A DNA stretch of 64,000 nt from Phascolarctobacterium sp. (lineage in GTDB: Bacteria; Bacillota; Negativicutes; Acidaminococcales; Acidaminococcaceae), in NCBI GenBank assembly GCA_017467905.1, contig JAFUKD010000023.1, positions 23,836-87,835 of the forward strand. The letters are read 5' to 3'. Under the pieces are notes generated by a model. The model was not told the origin of the DNA, did not search any database, and saw only the letters and a list, made by a program, of their open reading frames with translations. Both the position numbers and the translations under genes were made by a program. Positions 51,181 to 59,274 of the stretch are shown piece by piece (positions within the stretch are counted from its first letter, which is position 1; every line of letters starts with the position of its first letter).

Positions 51181-53259
51181 ATGTTCAACATGTTCAACCG
51201 CAACATGAATTCCAAGGTGGATACCAATATTTATTTGCTGGTAATTCTGCTTTTGGCGATACTTGTTTGTTATTTTGAGCCCTATATGATTCCCGTGGTG
51301 GCAATCATTTTTGGCTTAACATATTATTTTAGCCGTCGAACCCTGATGAGCAAGGAAATCTTTTTTAGCAGCTACTTAGATAACATCATCCGCAACATTG
51401 AACGCACCAACCATTATGCAGTGCGCAAGCTGAATGTGGGCATGGCAGTGTTTTCTAAAGATGGCAAGCTGCAATGGAAGAACGAACTGTTCCAGGAATG
51501 GACGGGTAAGAAAAATTTAGAAGGCTTAAAGCCGGAGGATGTTTTGCCCCTGCAGCCCAACGCTTTTGAATTATTAAGCGTTAAGGATGGGGAAAAGCTT
51601 ATCCAGATGAACGACCGCTACTATACCATGAGGCATTGCCGTGTGCAGACCTTGGACAAGGCAACCCATAAGGGCGAGCAAAATTCTAATAACGGTTTGA
51701 TGATTTACCTGACCGACGTTACGGATTTTGAACTGCTGCGCCAAAAATATGCTAAAGAAAAATTATGTCTTGCTTATATCCGCTTCGATAATTACGAGGA
51801 CGTAATGCGCGGTCTTAGCGAAACCAATATGGCGAACCTGAACGGCGAAATCCACGAAATGGTTACCAAATGGGTTGCCGAAAAAAATGGTTTCATCTGT
51901 CGCATGAACAAGGAGCAAAGCTTGGCAGGCTTTACCCAAGGCGCGGTAACAGAAATTATTGAAGAAAAATTTGCTGTGCTTGATAAGGTGCGGGAAATCC
52001 GCGCCGGTAATAAGATACCGCCAACTTTAAGTATTGGTGTTTCCTGCGATGGCGATACTCTGGACGAACTGGTACAGAACGCTAATAATTCTCTGTATCT
52101 TGCCTTGGGACGCGGCGGTGACCAGGCAGTTGTTGTCCAAAACAAAACAACTCAATTTTTTGGCGGCACAAGCACTGTGGCGGCGAAGGCAACCCGCGTG
52201 CGTGCCCGCATTGTGGCTCAAACCATCAATGAACAAATGCAGGCTTCTGATAAAATTTTCATTATGGGTCATGCCATGGAAGATTATGATGCCATTGGCA
52301 GTGCTATTGGTATGGCGAAGCTTGCCCTGTCCTTGAACAAGGAAACCTATATCGTCATTAGTGCTCGCAACGATAATGTGAACCGTATTTCTGAAATGCT
52401 TGCCAGCGAAAGCATGAAGGTAAGCGACCATGAGGAAGATTACAACGCCATCATGGTGGAAGAGGAAGAAGCGTTAAAGCATGTTACACCTAACAGCTTA
52501 CTTATTTTGGTAGACCATCATCGTGCAATACTCACTGCAAGCAAGGCTGTGCTGGAGGCTGTAACCAAAAGAATTATTGTAGACCACCATCGTCGTGCTG
52601 AAGATTTGATTGCAGATACAGTGCTATTGTATTTGGAACCTTCGTCATCTTCTACAAGCGAGCTTTTGACAGAGCTTGTGGGCTACTTTAATGATAGACT
52701 GGAGATTACTCCTGCGGAAGCAACTGCTCTTTATTCGGGCATTGTGCTTGACACGAAAAACTTTGCCGTACAAACCGGCGAGCGTACCTTTGAAGCTGCA
52801 GCGCTCCTGCGTCGCAGTGGCGCAGACCCGAACATGGTGCGCTTGATGTTCAAGGACGATATGGAAGTTTTGAAGTTGCGTTCCCGCATGCTGGCAGAAG
52901 CTAAAACCTTCGAGCCGGGAATTTCTGTTTCTGTTTATAAGAAAGCAGAAAAGGAAGCCAAGACTACTATTTTGGCGGCGCAAATTGCAGATACCCTGAT
53001 TAACATTGAGGGGATTCATGTGGGCGTTGCCATTATTGAATATAAAGATGGTAGCTTGGGCGTAAGTGCGCGTAGTGACGGTAGCGTCAACGTGCAGATA
53101 ATTATGGAGGAATTGGGCGGCGGCGGTCACCAGACGGTGGCTGGCGTACAGCTTGATAATATGCGCGCTGCGGATATTGAACCGCAAATTATTGCGCTGG
53201 CAAAAAAACAATTAGAGGAGAAAGATAACAATGAAAGTGATTCTGCTGCAAGATATTAA
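51181..53259 (+). CDS. gdpP: Cyclic-di-AMP phosphodiesterase GdpP
   Basis: A 692-residue protein. Two N-terminal membrane helices (about 15-50) precede a PAS-like region (70-170), a degenerate GGDEF domain (about 180-310, active-site motif lost) and the DHH domain with HAMEDYDAIGSAIG, VDHHR and LYSGIVLDTKNF. The C-terminal DHHA1 has GGGGHQTVAG. It hydrolyses c-di-AMP and thereby affects osmotic and cell-wall homeostasis. It overlaps rplI by 29 bases, an unusually deep overlap. Confidence 0.95.
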   Translation: MFNMFNRNMNSKVDTNIYLLVILLLAILVCYFEPYMIPVVAIIFGLTYYFSRRTLMSKEIFFSSYLDNIIRNIERTNHYAVRKLNVGMAVFSKDGKLQWKNELFQEWTGKKNLEGLKPEDVLPLQPNAFELLSVKDGEKLIQMNDRYYTMRHCRVQTLDKATHKGEQNSNNGLMIYLTDVTDFELLRQKYAKEKLCLAYIRFDNYEDVMRGLSETNMANLNGEIHEMVTKWVAEKNGFICRMNKEQSLAGFTQGAVTEIIEEKFAVLDKVREIRAGNKIPPTLSIGVSCDGDTLDELVQNANNSLYLALGRGGDQAVVVQNKTTQFFGGTSTVAAKATRVRARIVAQTINEQMQASDKIFIMGHAMEDYDAIGSAIGMAKLALSLNKETYIVISARNDNVNRISEMLASESMKVSDHEEDYNAIMVEEEEALKHVTPNSLLILVDHHRAILTASKAVLEAVTKRIIVDHHRRAEDLIADTVLLYLEPSSSSTSELLTELVGYFNDRLEITPAEATALYSGIVLDTKNFAVQTGERTFEAAALLRRSGADPNMVRLMFKDDMEVLKLRSRMLAEAKTFEPGISVSVYKKAEKEAKTTILAAQIADTLINIEGIHVGVAIIEYKDGSLGVSARSDGSVNVQIIMEELGGGGHQTVAGVQLDNMRAADIEPQIIALAKKQLEEKDNNESDSAARY

Positions 53260-53674
53260 AAATTTAGGTAAAAAAGGCGATATTGTTGAAGCTGCTGATG
53301 GTTACGCACGCAACTTTTTGCTGGCTCGTAAAATGGCTAAGGAAGCAAGCGTTGCTAACGTAAACCAAGCAAAACAAGACAAAGCAGTTGCTTCTCACCG
53401 CGCAGCCCAAGCTAAGGACGAAGCTGTAGTGTTGGGCGCACAAATTGAAAAGGTTGTTGTAAATATTAAAGTTCGCCTTGGCGACAACGGTAAGATGTTT
53501 GGCTCTGTAACCTCTAAGGACGTTGCAGAAGCTTTGATTAAACAAACCGGTATCCAAATTGACCGCCGCAAAGTTGAACTGAAAACTGCGGTTAAAGGTT
53601 TGGGCGAATACGAAGCTGTGGCTAAACTGCATCCGGAAGTTACCAGAAGCTTTAAAGTAGTTGTTACTGCGTAA
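53231..53674 (+). CDS. rplI: Ribosomal protein L9
   Basis: A 147-residue L9 of standard size. The N-terminal MKVILLQDIKNLGKKGDIVE and DGYARNFLLARKMA bind 23S rRNA. A long helix (VNQAKQDKAVASHRAAQAK) links to the C-terminal domain (LGDNGKMFGSVTSKDVAEAL). AGAGGAG precedes the ATG, which lies inside the gdpP 3' end. Confidence 0.97.
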   Translation: MKVILLQDIKNLGKKGDIVEAADGYARNFLLARKMAKEASVANVNQAKQDKAVASHRAAQAKDEAVVLGAQIEKVVVNIKVRLGDNGKMFGSVTSKDVAEALIKQTGIQIDRRKVELKTAVKGLGEYEAVAKLHPEVTRSFKVVVTA

Positions 53675-53696
53675 AAACATAGCTTAAAAAATTTAG

Positions 53697-53730
53697 AATC
53701 CCACAAGTCGAGAGGCTTGTGGGATTTTTA
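53697..53730 (+). terminator. Terminator of DUF2232-gdpP-rplI
   Basis: AATCCCACAAG (53697-53707) pairs with CTTGTGGGATT (53716-53726), then TTT. Confidence 0.93.
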
Positions 53731-53778
53731 ACGAGTTGATTATAAATTTTTTCTAAAGGGATGTCCCTTTTGCGTAAA

Positions 53779-53794
53779 TGTTTCACGTGAAACA
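53779..53794. promoter_or_regulatory. parS: parS site 3 (ParB-binding)
   Basis: TGTTTCACGTGAAACA, exact consensus, about 47 kb from the parAB sites. Elsewhere in the gene-free stretch 53731-54049 I saw no gene or structured RNA. Confidence 0.95.
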
Positions 53795-54049
53795 TTTGGA
53801 TGGGTAGCTACATTTAAGTATCGTGAGTGAACTCTATAAAATTTTCGCGTTACCTATTGCTAACCGAGAAAACTTATGTTAAAATGTAGAAAAGTTAGAA
53901 ATGGCTAACCGATGTAAATGTATCCTCTCTTCTGAATTTTGATATTTAGCTTTGACCTTGACCGTCCTTTTCTTTACATCGGCGCTAACCTAACGGATAT
54001 TAAGATTTGCTTTAGTCGTAAGCAAATTAATATTTTCTCCTCCAACCAA

Positions 54050-54090
54050 AATAAAAAGGGACTTGCATTGCCGGCGAGTCCCTTTTTATT
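54050..54090 (-). terminator. Terminator of the DMT/yitT unit
   Basis: AATAAAAAGGGACT (from 54050) pairs with AGTCCCTTTTTATT (54077-54090). It lies just past the 3' end of the minus-strand transporter gene. Confidence 0.92.
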
Positions 54091-54098
54091 TTTGCGTA

Positions 54099-54980
54099 TT
54101 ATTTATTTTTGTTGTTGGGAATGTTCAAAAGCACGATGGAGCTACAAATAAGGATTGTGCCCAGTAGTTTGTTTAAGGTGATTGGCTCGTTAAAAAGTAC
54201 TATGCCAACTGCTGCTGCAACTAAGGGTTCTACTGTTGCAAGGATGGAAGCTCTTCCTGCTTCTACCTGTTCTAAACCCAAGGTGTAAAGCCAGTAGGGA
54301 ATAACAGTGGAAAGTGCTGCCAAACCAAGCACTGCCCAAATGGATTGAAAAGTAAAAAGATGGGTGATACTGCTGTGAGAAAAGTTTGCCAAGGGAATGG
54401 AGCTGATGGAAGCAAAAATGAAAGCGTAGGCTGTGATGGTAAGGGTTGAATAATTACGGATGGCATATTTTCCGAAAATGCTATATAACGCGTAACCTAT
54501 ACCGCTGCCAAGTCCGAAGCAAAGTCCTTTTAAGGAAAGTGTGAGCTGGCTATCGAAGGTGCCGGTTATAAAGGCGCAGCCCACGAAGGTTGCAGCCAAG
54601 GCGATACCTTTGGCGAGTGTAAAGCTTTCATTGAATAACGCAAGGGACATTAACATTACAAAGATGGGAGCAGTGTATAATAGCAGTGCTGCCACCGCCA
54701 AAGAGCTGAGCTCGATACAATTAAAATAACAGTAATTGGAAAAGGTTAGGCTTACAACACCCATGCCTATTAAGGGTAACATGGTTTTAGGATTAAGTTT
54801 AAAATGCTGAGTGCCTAATTTGCACAGGATGGCAACCATTAAGATTGCAGAAACTATGGCGCGCAGGGCAACTATCTGCATGGAAGTGAAGCCCTGTGCT
54901 GCTAAAGCCTTTACGAATAAACCAATCAAACCCCAAAAGACGGCACTGGCGATTATAAAAAGATATGCTTTAGTTTTCAT
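54099..54980 (-). CDS. EamA/DMT family transporter
   Basis: A 293-residue protein with ten hydrophobic segments in two EamA repeats (first FIIASAVFWGLIGLFVKAL; second LCFGLGSGIGYALYSIFGKY and LATVEPLVAAAVGIVLFNE). Probable metabolite exporter of unknown substrate, not closely similar to the DMT protein at 21628. Its start lies inside the last codons of yitT (11-base overlap), so the two are translated together. Confidence 0.88.
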   Translation of the reverse strand: MKTKAYLFIIASAVFWGLIGLFVKALAAQGFTSMQIVALRAIVSAILMVAILCKLGTQHFKLNPKTMLPLIGMGVVSLTFSNYCYFNCIELSSLAVAALLLYTAPIFVMLMSLALFNESFTLAKGIALAATFVGCAFITGTFDSQLTLSLKGLCFGLGSGIGYALYSIFGKYAIRNYSTLTITAYAFIFASISSIPLANFSHSSITHLFTFQSIWAVLGLAALSTVIPYWLYTLGLEQVEAGRASILATVEPLVAAAVGIVLFNEPITLNKLLGTILICSSIVLLNIPNNKNK

Positions 54981-55875
54981 GATGATGGTCCTTGGGCGGT
55001 AAGGGTCTTGGGAAATTGGGACCGCTGGCTTTTAAGGTAAAGCCTCGTCCGAATACGTCGTTAACATCATGGATAATCATAAAGGCATTGGGGTCAATAT
55101 CCTTAACTATGGAGCGGATTTTGGCGGTTTGAGTAAGCTTTGCCACTACAAAAAGCACGTCACGCTGGCGATGAGTGAAGGCACCTTCGCCGTGCAAATA
55201 AGTTACACCGCGACCAACAATTTTAATGATGGCTTCTGCAATAGGTTCCGGGTTATCGCTGATGATGATAATGTTCTTTTTAAAATCGAAACCAATGACG
55301 AAGGCATTACAGGTTTTAGTCATGACGAACATGGTCAACAGGGTGTAGAGGGCAGGCTCCAAACCAAAGAGAAAGCTGCTGACGAAGAGCAGACCAATAT
55401 TAAAGATGAAGCCAGTGGTGCTAATGCTGATGGAATAGTGCTTTTGGACAATGGCACCAATAATATCCGTACCACCGCCACTACCTCCAACTCGATACAT
55501 TAGCGCTGCCCCGATGCCATACATAACGCCACCTGCGATGCAGGAAAGCATGGTGTCATGTACAGGCTTTAGCTCTGCCAAAAAGCTGAAGAAATCCAAA
55601 GCAAAGGAAAATACAAACATACCATACAGCGCACCGATAAGGTATTCCTTATCCATGAACTTGTAGCCAAGGATGAACAGGGGAATATTCAAAATGATGC
55701 TGACAATACCTATGGGTAAATCCATAGTATAGTACAAAATTCCGGCAATGCCACTGATGCCCCCGCTTAAAAGCTTGTTAGGAACGTAAAAGACGTTAAA
55801 GGCAATACCCATAACTACGCAGGCAATGGCGACCATGGCGTAGCGGTAAAAAATAGTATTGGTAAATTTATTCAT
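54970..55875 (-). CDS. YitT family membrane protein (DUF161 + DUF2179)
   Basis: A 301-residue protein. An N-terminal membrane domain of about five helices (VFYVPNKLLSGGISGIAGIL, GGSGGGTDIIGAI) is followed by a cytoplasmic DUF2179 domain (GRGVTYLHGEGAFTHRQRDV, DPNAFMIIHDVNDVFGRGF) that resembles ligand-binding ACT-like folds. The family is common in Firmicutes; function is not established. The His-rich C-terminus (PPKDHHHEN) may bind metal. AAGGAG precedes the start. Confidence 0.9.
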   Translation of the reverse strand: MNKFTNTIFYRYAMVAIACVVMGIAFNVFYVPNKLLSGGISGIAGILYYTMDLPIGIVSIILNIPLFILGYKFMDKEYLIGALYGMFVFSFALDFFSFLAELKPVHDTMLSCIAGGVMYGIGAALMYRVGGSGGGTDIIGAIVQKHYSISISTTGFIFNIGLLFVSSFLFGLEPALYTLLTMFVMTKTCNAFVIGFDFKKNIIIISDNPEPIAEAIIKIVGRGVTYLHGEGAFTHRQRDVLFVVAKLTQTAKIRSIVKDIDPNAFMIIHDVNDVFGRGFTLKASGPNFPRPLPPKDHHHEN

Positions 55876-55999
55876 AAATACTCCTTGTACAAGACAAAAA
55901 CTAAAATATTAAGATTACGTATATAGTAACACTTTAGATGAAAAAATCAATAAGTAAGTTAGCGGGCAGGGGGTGTAAATAAAAGATTAAAATAATATG

Positions 56000-56011
56000 T
56001 CGAACGTTCGA
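56000..56011. promoter_or_regulatory. Perfect 12-bp palindrome upstream of ispE
   Basis: TCGAACGTTCGA, 78 bp before the ispE start in the divergent yitT-ispE gap. It may be an operator. It lacks the 4-base centre of the Firmicute LexA box. Confidence 0.35.
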
Positions 56012-56089
56012 GAATTTACTTGCAGTGATTGGATAAGCAAGATAAAATAATACTGTATACAATTCTAAAATTGGACAAGGTGTGTGGAC

Positions 56090-56956
56090 ATGACTGAAAA
56101 AATCATTGAAACGGCTTATGCGAAAATTAATTTAGGCTTGCGCATTTTAGGTAAGCGTAAGGATGGCTACCACGAGGTTAGTATGATTATGCAAAGCGTG
56201 GGGCTTAGTGATGAAGTTATCATTACGGAAGGTAATGGTATTGAAATCAGTACTAATGTAGAAGGGTTAAGCTGTGGTAAGGACAACTTGGCGTACAAGG
56301 CAGCGGCTCTTTTGGCAGAAAAATACAATATTACCCCGAATGTTCATATAGTGTTGAACAAAAGCATTTTTATGGCTGCAGGTTTGGCTGGTGGCAGCAG
56401 TGATGCGGCAGCCGTACTGCGTGGCTTGAACAAATATTGGAAGCTGGGTTTATACACTGATAAGCTGGAAGCCATTGGCGCAGAGCTTGGTAGTGATGTT
56501 CCTTTCTGTATTTGTGGGGGAAGCGCCATTGCTAAAGGTCGTGGCGAAGTTATTTTGCCCTTGCCCGATATGCCGGAAAACTACGTTGTGTTGGCAAAAC
56601 CTAAAAATTTAGATGTATCCACCGCCTGGGTGTATAAAAACTATGATCCGGGACGTGTGTTAAATAACCCTTGCATTTGGCAAATTGCAGAAAACCTACC
56701 CCATGGTGGCAGGGCAATGGCTCCCTTTATGGGGAATGCTTTAGAAACTGTAACCATTCCTGCGCATCCGCAAATTGCTTTGTTAAAAATGGCAATGCTT
56801 AAAGCAGGAGCTTATTTTGCGATGATGAGCGGTAGCGGCCCAACTGTTTTTGCTTTTGCAGATAACAGGGAGATTGCCGAAGCCATTGTTGAGGCAGTGC
56901 AGGACTTTAATGTAGAAACCGCGATAACAACTACCGTGAGGAGGAAAGATATATAA
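56090..56956 (+). CDS. ispE: 4-diphosphocytidyl-2-C-methyl-D-erythritol kinase
   Basis: A 288-residue GHMP kinase. The substrate motif is AYAKINLGLRILGKRKDGYHE (residues about 9-29), the ATP loop is AAGLAGGSSDAAA, and the C-terminal motif is MSGSGPTVFA. It is the fourth step of the MEP isoprenoid pathway. ATG 56090 follows AAGGTG; GTG 56084 is the alternative. It overlaps the gntR gene by one base. Confidence 0.95.
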   Translation: MTEKIIETAYAKINLGLRILGKRKDGYHEVSMIMQSVGLSDEVIITEGNGIEISTNVEGLSCGKDNLAYKAAALLAEKYNITPNVHIVLNKSIFMAAGLAGGSSDAAAVLRGLNKYWKLGLYTDKLEAIGAELGSDVPFCICGGSAIAKGRGEVILPLPDMPENYVVLAKPKNLDVSTAWVYKNYDPGRVLNNPCIWQIAENLPHGGRAMAPFMGNALETVTIPAHPQIALLKMAMLKAGAYFAMMSGSGPTVFAFADNREIAEAIVEAVQDFNVETAITTTVRRKDI

Positions 56957-57633
56957 TGGCAGGACATTTACAACCTATAAAACTGGATAGCTACAAGCCT
57001 TTGCGCGAGCTGGTGTGCGAAAGCATCCGCCAGGCAATTATTGATGGTACCTTTAGTCCGGGAGAGCGCTTGATGGAAATCCAGCTGGCTGATGAAATGG
57101 GCGTAAGCCGTACTCCCGTGCGTGAGGCTATCCGTAAGCTGGAACTGGAAGGCTTTGTGGTAATGATTCCCCGCCGCGGTACTTATGTAGCAGATATTTC
57201 TATTCGCGACATTACCGAAATTTATGAAATCAGAACTTGTTTAGACGAGCTGGCTGCAGGTTTGGCGGCGGAGCGCATTACTCCTGAAGAGCTGGAAACT
57301 TTGGATCGCCATCTGGTAGAGTTTGGCATTGCCATTGCCGAAAACGATATGGAAAAAATTGTTGAGGTAGATACTGCCTTCCACGAAGTATTGTATATGG
57401 CAAGCCGTAATGCACGTTTACATTCCATCATCAATAATCTGCGTGAACAGGTAACAAGTATTCGTGGCCGTTCCATGAGTTACCCCGGACGTTTGACCGA
57501 AACCATGGAAGAGCATCGTGCTTTGGTTGATTCCATTGCTTCTCGTGACGTGGAACGTGCCCAAAGCGCAGCCCGCGTACATATTGAAAATGCTGAACAT
57601 ACTTTGATGAAGTCCATCAACCCTGTGACTTAG
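56956..57633 (+). CDS. GntR family regulator, FCD (FadR) subgroup
   Basis: A 225-residue regulator. The winged helix spans residues 15-78 (PGERLMEIQLADEMGVSRTP, VREAIRKLELEGFVVMIPRR). The FCD effector domain follows with metal-binding His/Asp positions (EVDTAFHEVLYMASRN, MEEHRALVDSIASRD). FCD regulators respond to carboxylates or sugar acids. The gene begins inside the ispE stop; the target genes are unknown. The same neighbourhood in other Negativicutes would be worth comparing. Confidence 0.9.
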   Translation: MAGHLQPIKLDSYKPLRELVCESIRQAIIDGTFSPGERLMEIQLADEMGVSRTPVREAIRKLELEGFVVMIPRRGTYVADISIRDITEIYEIRTCLDELAAGLAAERITPEELETLDRHLVEFGIAIAENDMEKIVEVDTAFHEVLYMASRNARLHSIINNLREQVTSIRGRSMSYPGRLTETMEEHRALVDSIASRDVERAQSAARVHIENAEHTLMKSINPVT

Positions 57634-57646
57634 AATGGAAAGTGAT

Positions 57647-58402
57647 ATGGAAAAATATAATGTAGTAATTTTGGCAGGTGGTCGTTGCCCTTGGCTTAAA
57701 GAGGTTGCGGGTACGGATGTGCGTTGCCTGGCAAAGATAAATGGCAAGCGTATGCTTGACTATATAATAGAAGCAATCCGTGAAAGTGGCAGAGGAAAGC
57801 GTATTATTTTGGCTGTTTCTGCCGGAGTTATGGATGGCGAGATTTTGCCGGAAGGTGTAGAGCTGTGCGAGGCAGATCAGGATTTGCCCTCTACCGGGCA
57901 TAAGGCAGTTGCCATGCTTAACCACACCGGTAATACCCTGTTCATTTGTGACGATATCCCCATGCTAAACGGTGCTGCCATTAATGACTTTCTTGATAAA
58001 TGCGAAGCAATGCCCGGCGGCAACAGCTATTATCCTTTAATTCCCAAAGCAGTGTGCGAGGCTACCTTCCCTTACGCTAAACGCACCTATGTTAGAATTA
58101 AAGAGGGCTTGTTTACCGGAGGTAATATGATGCTGGTGGATGCAGCCCTTATTGCTCCGGGTGTGGCGAGAGCAAAGGAGATTTTTGCTAAACGCAAGAA
58201 GCCCTTTGAACTGGTGAAGATGATTGGCATTGGCTTTATCTTGAAATTCTTATTCCATCGTCTTACCTTGGACGATGCTGTAAAGAAGGGTAGCGAGTTT
58301 ATGGGAGTCGAAGGCAGGGCTGTAATAAGCTCCTTTGCCGAGATTGGCATGGACATTGACAAGCCCGAAGATTTTGAAATGGCACGGAAATATTTAGGTT
58401 GA
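57647..58402 (+). CDS. MobA-like NTP transferase
   Basis: A 251-residue nucleotidyltransferase-fold protein. The N-terminal VVILAGGRCPWLKEV is a variant of the LAGGxSxRxGxxK loop lacking the canonical Arg-Met-Gly part. CLAKINGKRMLDYIIEAIRE and LFICDDIPML follow. Substrate unknown: molybdopterin, sugar-1-phosphate and other nucleotidylations are possible, and the altered loop makes catalysis uncertain. ATG 57647 (after GGAAAGTGAT) is preferred to ATG 57635. Confidence 0.78.
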   Translation: MEKYNVVILAGGRCPWLKEVAGTDVRCLAKINGKRMLDYIIEAIRESGRGKRIILAVSAGVMDGEILPEGVELCEADQDLPSTGHKAVAMLNHTGNTLFICDDIPMLNGAAINDFLDKCEAMPGGNSYYPLIPKAVCEATFPYAKRTYVRIKEGLFTGGNMMLVDAALIAPGVARAKEIFAKRKKPFELVKMIGIGFILKFLFHRLTLDDAVKKGSEFMGVEGRAVISSFAEIGMDIDKPEDFEMARKYLG

Positions 58403-58446
58403 AACAATCCTTCGGAAAATAATAAATGTTAGAAAAGAGGACGGCT

Positions 58447-59259
58447 ATGGGAAGAGTAAAAAGAATGGAGCGTGTGGTTGCTTTAACTAAGATTTTGGTA
58501 GACCACCCCCAACACTTATTTTCATTCTCCTATTTTTGCAAGAAATTTGAAGTTGCAAAATCTACTTTAAGCGAAGACGTTTTGGCAGTAAAAAATGGTT
58601 TAGAGCTGTTTGGCTTGGGCAGGGTGGAAACCTTGGCTGGTGCTGCGGGAGGAGTGCGTTTCGTTCCGGGACGTAGGGTTGAAAACGACAATGAATTTTT
58701 AGAAGAGCTGGCAGTGAAGCTTTCTTCTCCTGATAGAATTTTACCGGGCGGTATATTGTACATCACTGATATTCTGTGTAATCCGCAAATTGTGTTTAAG
58801 CTGGGAGAAATATTCCTGAACCGTTTGCAGCATTTGGCACCTGATTATGTTATGACAGTAGAAACCCGTGGTATTTCTTTAGCACTTTTAGTAGCAAGAG
58901 CATTTAATGTACCCTTGGTGATGGCGCGTCACGATAATTACATTACGGAAGGTCCTACTGTGAACATAAATTATGTAAGTGGTTCCAGTAAAACCATTCG
59001 CACCATGGCGTTACCAAAAAGAGTGCTGCAGCCCGGCAAAAAGGTGCTGATTGTGGACGACGTTATGAAGGGCGGCGGTACTGCGCGTGGAATGATGGAG
59101 CTTGTTTCAGAGGTTGGCGCTACTGTTGTGGGCAAGGCCTTCCTTATTGCTACTGCAGAGCCGGAGGCAAAGCTTATTGGCGATTACACTGCCTTCCTGC
59201 GTTTGCATGATGTAAACGAAGAAGCTCGTAAAATAACTATTGAACCTATTAAAGGTTAG
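58447..59259 (+). CDS. purR: Purine operon repressor PurR (Bacillus type)
   Basis: A 270-residue protein. The N-terminal winged helix (FSYFCKKFEVAKSTLSEDVL) is fused to a PRT-like domain with the PRPP motif VLIVDDVMKGGGTARG. It represses purine genes until PRPP binds. ATG 58447 follows AGAGG; an in-frame ATG at 58426 is possible. It stands next to glmU and prs, the latter making its effector PRPP. Confidence 0.93.
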   Translation: MGRVKRMERVVALTKILVDHPQHLFSFSYFCKKFEVAKSTLSEDVLAVKNGLELFGLGRVETLAGAAGGVRFVPGRRVENDNEFLEELAVKLSSPDRILPGGILYITDILCNPQIVFKLGEIFLNRLQHLAPDYVMTVETRGISLALLVARAFNVPLVMARHDNYITEGPTVNINYVSGSSKTIRTMALPKRVLQPGKKVLIVDDVMKGGGTARGMMELVSEVGATVVGKAFLIATAEPEAKLIGDYTAFLRLHDVNEEARKITIEPIKG

Positions 59260-59274
59260 AAAAGGGGTTTGAAG

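Noticed and set aside
53939..54151. Possible 70-residue gene downstream of rplI
   Set aside because: It reads through the 54050-54090 terminator and into the 3' end of the opposite transporter gene; no Shine-Dalgarno.
56000..56011. LexA (SOS) box upstream of ispE
   Set aside because: CGAACGTTCG lacks the 4-base spacer of CGAAC-N4-GTTCG, and the downstream gene is not an SOS gene.
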